6,179 bases of DNA from Spirochaetaceae bacterium (GTDB lineage: Bacteria > Spirochaetota > Spirochaetia > Treponematales > Breznakiellaceae). Position 1 is the stretch's first letter; every line of letters begins with the position of its first letter. The translations under genes were made by a program, and so were the position numbers. Under the pieces are notes generated by a model. That model was given only the letters and a program-made list of their open reading frames with translations. It was not told the origin of the DNA and did no database searches. The stretch covers positions 1-6,179 of the forward strand of contig JAITKD010000086.1 in the NCBI GenBank assembly GCA_031278575.1, read 5' to 3'. Positions 1-5,670 of the stretch are shown piece after piece.

Positions 1-237
1 CGGTATCCTGCCATGCTCTCTGATAAAGTCGTCTATTGCTTTACTGTCATACGCGCTGTCCATAAGGCTGTAACAAAAATGAACTTTTCCTTCGGTCAAC
101 TGCTCCATCGGTATTGCCAGTTGGCTGTCATGCACATTGGCTCCCGTTACCACGGCAGTCAAAGGAAACCCGGTATCACTGACATCAAGATGCAATTTGT
201 ACCCTTTCCAGAAAGCGACATTCCCTTCGCTGTTTTT
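1..237 (-). pseudogene. DDE transposase fragment, IS5/IS4-like, lacking its N-terminus
   Basis: Read on the minus strand from 237 to 1, the frame gives 79 residues typical of the catalytic core of a DDE_Tnp_1 transposase. It runs from NVAFWKGYKLHLDVSDTG through TAVVTGANVHDSQ to SLMDSAYDSKAIDDF; the Asp in the MDSAYD block is a likely catalytic acid. The frame is stopped by TAG at 238-240, and there is no usable start codon and no room for the N-terminal half before pxpA ends at 268. The 5' part is therefore lost. The frame is still open at base 1, so the 3' part continues outside the window. No terminal inverted repeat is visible. The remnant points the same way as the operon and could be co-transcribed with it. 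Family level is confident; the exact IS family is not. Confidence 0.82.
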
Positions 238-267
238 CTATGACATGGACATTGCATATCAGTATCT

Positions 268-1062
268 TCAGCGCGTCCCGATTATCTCCGCCAGGGGAAC
301 GATGGCGATACCCTCGGCCTTGAAGCGGGCGTTTATTTTTTGTACAAAGGCCAGGGCCTGGGGGCCGTCGCCGTGGACGCAGACCGAGTCCGCGGTGAGG
401 GTTATCTCTTTGCCGGTAATGGCCCTAACCCGCCCTTCCTTTACCATCCCCACCACCCGGTCCAGAGCCTCGTCTTCATCGGTGATCAGGGCGCCGCTTT
501 TGCTCCGGGCAGCCAGGGAGCCGTCCTCTTCGTAGGCCCGGTCGGCAAAGACCTCCCGGGCAACGGGGATGCCCTGTTTTTCCGCGGCCCGGATCATCTC
601 GCTCCCCGCCAGGGCAAGCAAAATAAGGCCGGGGTCCACTTCCGCAATGGCCCGGCAGACCGCTTCCGCGAGGACCGGGTCCCGGGCGGCCATGTTGTAC
701 AGGGCCCCGTGGGGCTTTACATGGGCGAGGGGAACCTTCCGGGCGTCGCAAAAGGCCTTGAGGGCGCCGATTTGGTATTGCACATAGGCCTTGGCCTCCT
801 CTCCGCTGACCTTCATGTCCCGCCGGCCAAAGCCGGATAAGTCGGGAAACCCCGGATGGGCCCCCACCGCCACCCCGTGATCCCGGGCGGCCTTTACGGT
901 TTTTGCCATGACCAGGGGGTCCCCGGCGTGGAAGCCGCAGGCGATATTGGCGGAGGATATGAGGGGCATAATCTCCGTGTCCAGCCCCATGGTCCAGGGG
1001 CCAAAACTTTCACCCAGATCGCAGTTCAGATCGATTTTGGTGATCTTCATCATCTTTTCCAT
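268..1062 (-). CDS. pxpA: 5-oxoprolinase subunit PxpA (LamB/YcsF family)
   Basis: This is the PxpA subunit of the ATP-dependent, cytosolic 5-oxoprolinase PxpABC, which opens 5-oxoproline (pyroglutamate) to glutamate. The 264 residues carry the whole LamB/YcsF signature in order: DLNCDLGES (11-19), SANIACGFHAGD (37-48), GAHPGFPDLSGFGRR (67-81), HVKPHGALYN (114-123), EVFADRAYEEDGSL (170-183) and VCVHGD (227-232). The repeated His and Asp residues fit the family's polysaccharide-deacetylase-like barrel. Length is near the family norm of about 250. The ATG at 1062 has AAGG seven bases upstream (1070-1073), but ATGs at 1053 and 1050 would bring the start closer to that of relatives. It is the last gene of the operon, 21 bases after the DUF1445 gene, and nothing resembling an intrinsic terminator follows it. 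The order here differs from Bacillus, where ycsF comes first. Confidence 0.95.
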   Translation of the reverse strand: MEKMMKITKIDLNCDLGESFGPWTMGLDTEIMPLISSANIACGFHAGDPLVMAKTVKAARDHGVAVGAHPGFPDLSGFGRRDMKVSGEEAKAYVQYQIGALKAFCDARKVPLAHVKPHGALYNMAARDPVLAEAVCRAIAEVDPGLILLALAGSEMIRAAEKQGIPVAREVFADRAYEEDGSLAARSKSGALITDEDEALDRVVGMVKEGRVRAITGKEITLTADSVCVHGDGPQALAFVQKINARFKAEGIAIVPLAEIIGTR

Positions 1063-1083
1063 AGTTCAGCCTTGGACAACGGG

Positions 1084-1869
1084 TCAATTTTTAAGGGCGG
1101 TGTTTTTAACATCCGTAATCAGCATATGCCCCGGCGCGTGGGTAATGGCGATCCGGGGTTTCGCGGTTTTGATCACCGATTGGGGCGTAACCCCGCAGGC
1201 CCAAAAAACCGGGATCTCCCCGGAACGGATGGTAACCCGGTCCCCAAAGTCGGGTTTGTCGATGTCCCGGATACCGATAAGGGCGGGATCGCCGATATGC
1301 ACCGGCGCGCCGTGGACCCGGGGCATGGAAGCGGTAATGGTCACCGCCCGTATCACCTGCTCCGGCGGCAGGGGCCGCATACTGACCACCATCTTCCCGT
1401 GAAAAATACCCGCGGGTACGCACTCGATATTGGTCACATACATGGGAACGTTCCGGTTTTCCTCAATATGCCGGACGCTCACCTCAGCGGCGAGGAGTTC
1501 CGATTCAAAAGAAAAACTACAGCCGATGAGGAAACTCACCAAGTCGTCCTGCCAGAAGGCGGACATATCGGTGTACTCTCCCTCCAGAACCCCCTCCCGG
1601 TAGAGGCGGTATTTGGGAATGTCCCGGGCAATGTCCGCGCCGGGGGCGATCAGGGTAAGCTGCCGGCTTCCCCGGTCGCTTACCTCCAGGACCGGGCAGG
1701 ATTTGGGGTTCCGTTGGGTAAAGAGCAAAAAATCGTAGGCGTATTCCGCGGGCAGCACCGCCAGGTTTGCCTGGGCGTACCCCGCGCACATCCCCGATGT
1801 CTGAGCGGTATAGGCCCCTTCCCGAATCAGCCTTCGGGCTTCCCGGGGACTTATATGTACATAGTCCAT
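1084..1869 (-). CDS. DUF1445/YcsI family protein (UPF0317), D-glutamate cyclase-type domain
   Basis: This protein belongs to the family of Bacillus subtilis YcsI, long annotated as a putative hydro-lyase. It matches the N-terminal domain of animal DGLUCY, which converts D-glutamate to 5-oxo-D-proline. The 261 residues are full length and contain GYAQANLAVLP (30-40), NPKSCPVLEV (54-63), FLIGCSFSFE (113-122), GKMVVSMRPLP (158-168), HGAPVHIGDP (186-195), VFWACGVTPQ (221-230) and HAPGHMLITD (244-253). It has no signal peptide or membrane segment. The ATG at 1869 cannot be moved upstream because an in-frame TGA, the pxpC stop, lies five codons before it. The only SD-like sequence, GGTGA, is about 12 bases away, so translation probably depends on coupling to pxpC. 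The bacterial reaction is inferred from DGLUCY and from neighbours; the family match itself is firm. Confidence 0.9.
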   Translation of the reverse strand: MDYVHISPREARRLIREGAYTAQTSGMCAGYAQANLAVLPAEYAYDFLLFTQRNPKSCPVLEVSDRGSRQLTLIAPGADIARDIPKYRLYREGVLEGEYTDMSAFWQDDLVSFLIGCSFSFESELLAAEVSVRHIEENRNVPMYVTNIECVPAGIFHGKMVVSMRPLPPEQVIRAVTITASMPRVHGAPVHIGDPALIGIRDIDKPDFGDRVTIRSGEIPVFWACGVTPQSVIKTAKPRIAITHAPGHMLITDVKNTALKN

Positions 1870-1881
1870 AGGATTTTTATA

Positions 1882-2835
1882 TCACCCCCCTGATTTTTTT
1901 TTCAAGCCCCTAAACTCCGCCAGCCGCCGGAAGTACATTCCCTCGGCGCGGCGGAGGGAGATTTTTTTAAACCGTACCGGCGTACCGGGAAAAAGTTGGG
2001 CGAGAAGACAAAGATCCGTCCCGGCGACCGTGCCGATCTTCGCGTAACCCCCGGTGGTCTGCCGGTCCCGCATGAGGACCACGGGCTGTCCCGAATTGGG
2101 AATCTGTACCGCCCCGGCGGCGATGCCGTCGGAGACAATGTCCGTCCCCCGCATCGATTCCACCGGCGGGCCCGCAAAACGGATCCCCATCCGGTCCGAA
2201 TCCGGGGACAGGGTATACGCCGATGTATAAAAGGTTCGAATCCCCTCCGGAGAAAACCGGTCCTCCTGAACGCCGGGAACCACGTGCAAAACCAGGGGGT
2301 CTGACCCCCCCGCCGGGGGCCGGCCTTCGTAGACCCGTTTTTCCATAGCCGGCAGCACGGAACAGGGGGCGCGGAAGGGGAGGTAATCTTCGCTTCGCAG
2401 CTTCCGCCCCCCCAGGCCGCCGATCCCCGCCTTCAGGTTGGTGGAACGGCTCCCCAGAACCGGGGGCAGATCCAGGCCCCCGGCCACGGCCAGATAACTC
2501 CGGCATCCCCCCCCTTGGGCAAAAGAGGAGGAAAGAACGCTCCCCGCCCCCACCGCCAGGGCCCGGTTCATGGCCGCCGGCTTCCCGTCAATCCTGGGGC
2601 TTATGTCCGCCCCGGTGAGGACAATCACCGCGGGGCCGTCAAATACCGCGGAAATACCGGCCACGGTCATTTCCAGGGCCGCCTCCCCCTCGTCGTTCCC
2701 CGCGAGGATATTGGCCAGGGTAAAGGAAAAGTCGTCCATGGCCCCGGAGGGGGAAAAACCCAGGGCCATAAACCCAAATCGCCCCCGGTCCTGCACCGTG
2801 GTGAGGGGGCCGGCCTGGAGGATCTTCATTCCCAC
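1882..2835 (-). CDS. pxpC: 5-oxoprolinase subunit PxpC (KipA family)
   Basis: PxpC works with PxpB in the ATP-dependent opening of 5-oxoproline. Its relatives are often labelled biotin-dependent carboxyltransferase domain, KipA, or the AHS2 half of urea amidolyase. Visible family motifs are GPLTTVQDRGRFG (9-21), SPSGAMD (28-34), LEMTVAG (54-60), GADISPRIDG (75-84), RSYLAVAGG (112-120), LGSRSTNLKAGIGG (127-140), MGIRF (216-220) and NSGQPVVLMRDRQTTGGYAKIGT (a run at 247-269). The 317 residues are of usual length. A GTG start at 2835 has a strong SD seven bases upstream. An ATG at 2829 would overlap the pxpB stop as ATGA and would begin MKILQAGP as many relatives do; both are possible. The gene overlaps the end of pxpB. 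The coding strand has a G8 run at 2507-2514 and an A9 run just before the stop. Confidence 0.95.
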   Translation of the reverse strand: MGMKILQAGPLTTVQDRGRFGFMALGFSPSGAMDDFSFTLANILAGNDEGEAALEMTVAGISAVFDGPAVIVLTGADISPRIDGKPAAMNRALAVGAGSVLSSSFAQGGGCRSYLAVAGGLDLPPVLGSRSTNLKAGIGGLGGRKLRSEDYLPFRAPCSVLPAMEKRVYEGRPPAGGSDPLVLHVVPGVQEDRFSPEGIRTFYTSAYTLSPDSDRMGIRFAGPPVESMRGTDIVSDGIAAGAVQIPNSGQPVVLMRDRQTTGGYAKIGTVAGTDLCLLAQLFPGTPVRFKKISLRRAEGMYFRRLAEFRGLKKKSGG

Positions 2836-3602
2836 GGGAGCCCCTCCTCCGGGGGCGGTGCATACGCCTCCCGCCTCACTTCATAGACGCCGGCCTCAAC
2901 CTGTTTTTCGATTTCCGCGTATTCCCCCGGATCTATCGGAAAAAAGGCGATAAAATCTCCGGTTTTGTACAACACCGGCTCCTCCCGGCGGCTGTCGTAG
3001 GGTCTTACCGGGGTCCTGCCGATAAGCTGCCATCCGCCGGGGGAGGCCAGGGGATAAATGCCGGTCTGGTTCCCGCCGATTCCCACGGCGCCCCGGGGCA
3101 CCGCGGTCCGGGGAGTTTTGCGCCGGGGGGTCTCCAGCCGGGGATCAAGACCCCCCAGATAGGGAAAACCCGGCAAAAAACCCAGCATGAAAATACGGTA
3201 CCGGGGCGCGGTATGGCGCCGGATGATTTCCCCGGGACCAAGGCCGGTATGGGAAGCCACCTCCCCCAGGTCCTCGGCGAATTCCCCCCCGTAACAGACG
3301 GGTATAAAAAAAAGGGTTCTGGCCGGGACGCTCCCCTCCGTGGTTTGAGTAATCCGGCGCCGGAGCAGGCCCCGGAGCTTACCGAACCGGACCCGGCGGA
3401 GATCAAAATACACCAGGAGAGAGCTATAGGCGGGGACCGTCTCCACAATCCCGGGAACCGGATCCGCGGCAAGGTTTTTCGCCAGGGCGTGGACCCGGTC
3501 GTTGACCCCGGCGGAAATTACCGGGGCAAATTCCACCGCCAGGGCGCTTTCACCGCAGGGCGTAATCCGGGGGAATTTTCCCGGGGCATAGGGGCGGGTC
3601 AT
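2826..3602 (-). CDS. pxpB: 5-oxoprolinase subunit PxpB (KipI family)
   Basis: PxpB pairs with PxpC; homologues form the AHS1 half of urea amidolyase, and in Bacillus the protein was first described as KipI, an inhibitor of the sporulation kinase KinA. Motifs seen are PRITPCGESALAVEF (11-25), YSSLLVYFD (59-67), IPVCYGGEFAEDL (100-112), the core HTAPRYRIFMLGFLPGFPYLGG (130-151), TPRRKTPRTAVPRGAVGIGG (158-177), QTGIYPLASPGGWQLIG (179-195) and RTPVRPYD (196-203). At 258 residues it is complete, with a slightly long N-terminus. Its ATG overlaps the stop of the DUF4392 gene as ATGA. No SD precedes it: the six bases before the ATG read CCTCCT on the coding strand, so translational coupling is likely. 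The context supports a metabolic role; there is no kinase gene here to inhibit. Confidence 0.95.
   Translation of the reverse strand: MTRPYAPGKFPRITPCGESALAVEFAPVISAGVNDRVHALAKNLAADPVPGIVETVPAYSSLLVYFDLRRVRFGKLRGLLRRRITQTTEGSVPARTLFFIPVCYGGEFAEDLGEVASHTGLGPGEIIRRHTAPRYRIFMLGFLPGFPYLGGLDPRLETPRRKTPRTAVPRGAVGIGGNQTGIYPLASPGGWQLIGRTPVRPYDSRREEPVLYKTGDFIAFFPIDPGEYAEIEKQVEAGVYEVRREAYAPPPEEGLPWE
2843..2850 (-). promoter_or_regulatory. Shine-Dalgarno site of pxpC
   Basis: The coding strand reads GGAGGAGG, seven bases before the GTG at 2835 and thirteen before the ATG at 2829. The spacing favours GTG as the pxpC start, although the ATG overlaps the pxpB stop (ATGA) and could be used by coupled ribosomes. 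Confidence 0.6.
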
Positions 3603-4690
3603 AGGAGGTTTTCAAAAAACCCGAGTTCCATGGTTTTCGTAAACCAGGTTTTACATTTTTCCTTGTGGGCCCGGACGTTGGCAACACATTCGCCCATCAG
3701 GGTGATTATGGACTTACTGATGGCGCTGTTTAAGCCGTCCGCCGCGGGAACGGCGTCGCCGTACATATCCACCAGATCCCCTTCCACCGCCGCGGCCAGG
3801 AAACGATCCTCAAGCTCCGGGGTGTGGAGCAGGTCCCCCTTCCCCAAAAGGTAACCCAGGGCGGCGGCAATCCCATAGGCGGCCCAGTTGGAGACCGTGG
3901 CGGTAACCACCACCTCCGCCGCGGTTGCCGCGGCAATGCCGCCCCCGCATCCGCAGGAACAACGCCCCGGCGCCGCGTAGGGAACGTACCGGTTCAGGGT
4001 GTCCTTCAGGGCGCCCATACCGCACTCGTTCCCCAGGTCGCCGATGGCCAGGCTGGGGGTTCCCGCTTCCTGCAGGACCCCAAAGAGGACGTCGCTTTTC
4101 GCCTCCAGGGCGCTCACGTCCCGGCCCAGGGCGTTATGGTACACCCCCCGGCCGTTCGCCCCCGGAGCCTCAATGGAGATGACATAGGAGGGCCTCCCCC
4201 AGGCCAAAAGTTTTTCCGACTCGGCGGCGGCCGCTTCCCTTTCCTTGGTAAAGGTATAGACCCCCGCCCCCCGGGAGGACCTTTTCAGTTCCTCCATATC
4301 CGCGACATAGGGGATCCCCGCCGCTTCGAGGAGTTTCCCCATGGCCGCGGCCGCTTCTTGGGGACAGATGATCAGGGGTTTGGCGTCAAAACCCCGGACC
4401 AGGGCCCGGACCAGGGCCATAGCGCCCGGGGGGCCGTCGGTTTCCGCCCGGTTATAGGGGTGGAGGACAAAACCGGTGATGATATATACCAGACTGCCCG
4501 GCCTTATGCGGGCAATCAGATGCCGGGCGGCATGGATGGTCAAGGGAAACCCCGGTTTCCCCGGCCCCCCCGCCCGTTCATAGGCCCCGTGATACAGGAT
4601 ACTGCACACCCCGTAGCCCCGGGGGTCCAGGTGCATGAGGGAGTCCAGGCTTTTCCCCAAATTATATTCGGTAAGCTCCTGTTGGGTCAT
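3599..4690 (-). CDS. DUF4392 protein (D-glutamate cyclase-like C-terminal domain)
   Basis: The 363-residue protein matches the DUF4392 family, the C-terminal part of animal D-glutamate cyclase (DGLUCY). Family features are LVYIITGFVLHPY (67-79) followed by ETDGPPGAMALVRAL (83-97), SIEAPGANGRGVYHN (172-186), IGDLGNECGMG (216-226), and VVVTATVSNWAAYGIAAALG (260-279). The glycine-rich and acidic motifs suggest a ligand or metal site, but I cannot name catalytic residues. An unusual CSCGCGGG stretch at 244-251 places three cysteines at alternate positions. There is no signal peptide; the hydrophobic stretch at 251-283 looks like a buried core, not a membrane segment. The ATG at 4690 lies 6 bases after the dat stop with only a weak SD (GGCAGG, about 12 bases away). 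It probably acts with the DUF1445 protein on D-glutamate; that role is inferred from the fused animal enzyme. Confidence 0.87.
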   Translation of the reverse strand: MTQQELTEYNLGKSLDSLMHLDPRGYGVCSILYHGAYERAGGPGKPGFPLTIHAARHLIARIRPGSLVYIITGFVLHPYNRAETDGPPGAMALVRALVRGFDAKPLIICPQEAAAAMGKLLEAAGIPYVADMEELKRSSRGAGVYTFTKEREAAAAESEKLLAWGRPSYVISIEAPGANGRGVYHNALGRDVSALEAKSDVLFGVLQEAGTPSLAIGDLGNECGMGALKDTLNRYVPYAAPGRCSCGCGGGIAAATAAEVVVTATVSNWAAYGIAAALGYLLGKGDLLHTPELEDRFLAAAVEGDLVDMYGDAVPAADGLNSAISKSIITLMGECVANVRAHKEKCKTWFTKTMELGFFENLL

Positions 4691-4696
4691 GGAAGG

Positions 4697-5542
4697 TCAA
4701 GCCTGCCAGCCCGTAGCGGCGCGGAATTCCCCCCAAACTTCATCCTGGAGCTTTTTGAGCAATTCCGGCGCCTTACCCCCCGCCGGCTTACCGTCAACGG
4801 CCTCGGCGCTGATCCCCAGGGTACTGGTGCTGGAAACGATGATTTCATCGGCGTCAAACAGTTCCCCCAGGGTAAAGGGCCGCTCCTCCACCGGTACCCC
4901 CAGCTTTTTACAGGCCCCAAGCAGATGGGACCGGGCAATGCCCCGGAGGATCAGGTTGTCCGCCGGGTGGGTGATAAAGCCCCCTCCCTTCAAAATATGT
5001 ACGTTGCTGTGGGCCCCTTCGGTTACGGTTTCCCCCCGGTGAAACACCGCCTCTTTGCAGCCCCGCTCCTTGGCCCGCTGGGCCGCCAGTACATTGGGTA
5101 TAAGATTGAGGGTTTTTATATTGCAATGGAGAAAACGGGTGTCTTCGCAGGTGATCAAACGGACCTTCCGGTAAATATCGGGAACGGCAAGGGGTTTTAA
5201 GGTGATCAACAGGTTCGGCGGCCCCGGCGGAAAGGTATGATCCCGCCGGGAAGTGCCCCGGGTCCATTGCCAGTAGACCAACAGGGGACCAGGGTCAACC
5301 TTTTGGATCAGATCCCGGAGCAGGGCCTTAAGATCCTCCTTTGAACCGGAAGGTTGAATCTCCAACAGTCCGGCGCTGGTAAAAAACCGGTCGATATGTT
5401 CATCCAAGGCAAAAATAACCCGGTTGACGCACATCGCCGCGTCGTATACCCCATCGCCAAAATACATTCCCCGATCGTTCATGGGAACGGTCATATCATC
5501 CAATGGGCCCCAAGTCCCGTTATAATACCCCAATGCTTCCAT
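4697..5542 (-). CDS. dat: D-amino-acid transaminase (class IV PLP aminotransferase)
   Basis: This fold-type IV PLP enzyme exchanges the amino group between D-amino acids and 2-oxo acids, typically D-alanine plus 2-oxoglutarate giving pyruvate plus D-glutamate. The 281 residues align throughout with the well-studied thermophilic Bacillus enzyme from memory. Landmarks: DRGMYFGDGVYD (23-34), DEHIDRFFTSA (47-57), TRGTSRRDHTFP (94-105), NIKTLNL (141-147), ETVTEGAHSNV (171-181), THPADNLILRGIAR (191-204) and SSTS near 237-240. Lys143 is the expected PLP lysine and Glu175 the residue contacting the ring nitrogen. Tyr33, Arg100 and His102 correspond to the D-substrate carboxylate site and separate it from branched-chain aminotransferases and aminodeoxychorismate lyase. 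It is the first gene of the operon. The ATG at 5542 has AAGGAG 14 bases upstream, a long spacing. Confidence 0.92.
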   Translation of the reverse strand: MEALGYYNGTWGPLDDMTVPMNDRGMYFGDGVYDAAMCVNRVIFALDEHIDRFFTSAGLLEIQPSGSKEDLKALLRDLIQKVDPGPLLVYWQWTRGTSRRDHTFPPGPPNLLITLKPLAVPDIYRKVRLITCEDTRFLHCNIKTLNLIPNVLAAQRAKERGCKEAVFHRGETVTEGAHSNVHILKGGGFITHPADNLILRGIARSHLLGACKKLGVPVEERPFTLGELFDADEIIVSSTSTLGISAEAVDGKPAGGKAPELLKKLQDEVWGEFRAATGWQA

Positions 5543-5556
5543 ATTTATAGAGGAAT

Positions 5557-5562
5557 CTCCTT
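5557..5562 (-). promoter_or_regulatory. Shine-Dalgarno site of dat
   Basis: AAGGAG on the minus strand lies 14 bases before the ATG at 5542. This is longer than usual but it is the only good ribosome-binding sequence. The expected transcript start (near 5564) lies only a base or two upstream of it, so the leader would be very short. Confidence 0.5.
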
Positions 5563-5570
5563 ATTACGGT

Positions 5571-5599
5571 AGCATAGTAAATTTGAAAATAAATGTAAA
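5571..5599 (-). promoter_or_regulatory. sigma-70-type promoter of the dat-pxp operon
   Basis: On the minus strand a -35 element TTTACA (5599-5594, five of six consensus bases) is followed after exactly 17 bases by a -10 element TATGCT (5576-5571, four of six, including the important T, A and final T). The surroundings are strongly AT-rich, unlike the GC-rich genes. The predicted start is near 5564, giving a leader of about 22 bases to the dat ATG. It is the best-placed promoter in the only sizeable gap upstream of the operon, and no promoter was seen between operon genes. Confidence 0.6.
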
Positions 5600-5607
5600 T
5601 ATATAAG

Positions 5608-5626
5608 GGAATTCTCCCGTAATTCC
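5608..5626. promoter_or_regulatory. inverted repeat upstream of the operon promoter, possible operator
   Basis: GGAATT and AATTCC are perfect 6-base arms separated by 7 bases. The centre lies about 53 bases before the predicted transcription start, just upstream of the -35 box. That position suits a dimeric activator better than a blocking repressor. No regulator gene is in the window, and an AT-rich 6-base inverted repeat can arise by chance. Confidence 0.35.
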
Positions 5627-5658
5627 GAATCCAAATAGACAAAAGAGAAAAGACGCCT

Positions 5659-5670
5659 GAAAGATCTTTC
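5659..5670. repeat. 12-base perfect palindrome
   Basis: GAAAGATCTTTC reads the same on both strands. It lies between the GC-rich foldable block and the operon promoter. It could be a protein-binding site or the foot of a hairpin; on the minus strand it is followed by a T-rich tract (5654-5641). The function is unknown. Confidence 0.4.

Noticed and set aside
241..261. Hairpin after pxpA (TGATATG with CATGTCA, 7-base loop) as a terminator
   Set aside because: The stem is short, contains a G-U pair and is followed by TAGAAAAA, not a T-run, so it does not qualify as an intrinsic terminator.
13..535. Overlapping plus-strand frames of 76 and 132 codons
   Set aside because: They are antisense to the transposase remnant and the end of pxpA; the minus-strand readings have clear family motifs and these do not.
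856..1893. 345-codon open frame on the plus strand
   Set aside because: Antisense shadow of the DUF1445 gene and the start of pxpA; low-complexity composition and no domain motif.
1882..3602. pxpB and pxpC as allophanate hydrolase, biotin carboxylase parts, or sporulation kinase inhibitor
   Set aside because: These are inherited annotation names for the same folds. The adjacent PxpA and the absence of urea carboxylase, biotin carrier or histidine kinase genes favour 5-oxoprolinase.
3824..5200. 458-codon open frame on the plus strand
   Set aside because: It lies antisense to the DUF4392 and dat genes, which have clear family motifs. Its product is Pro/Gly/Arg-rich without recognisable domains, as expected from the reverse of GC-rich codons.
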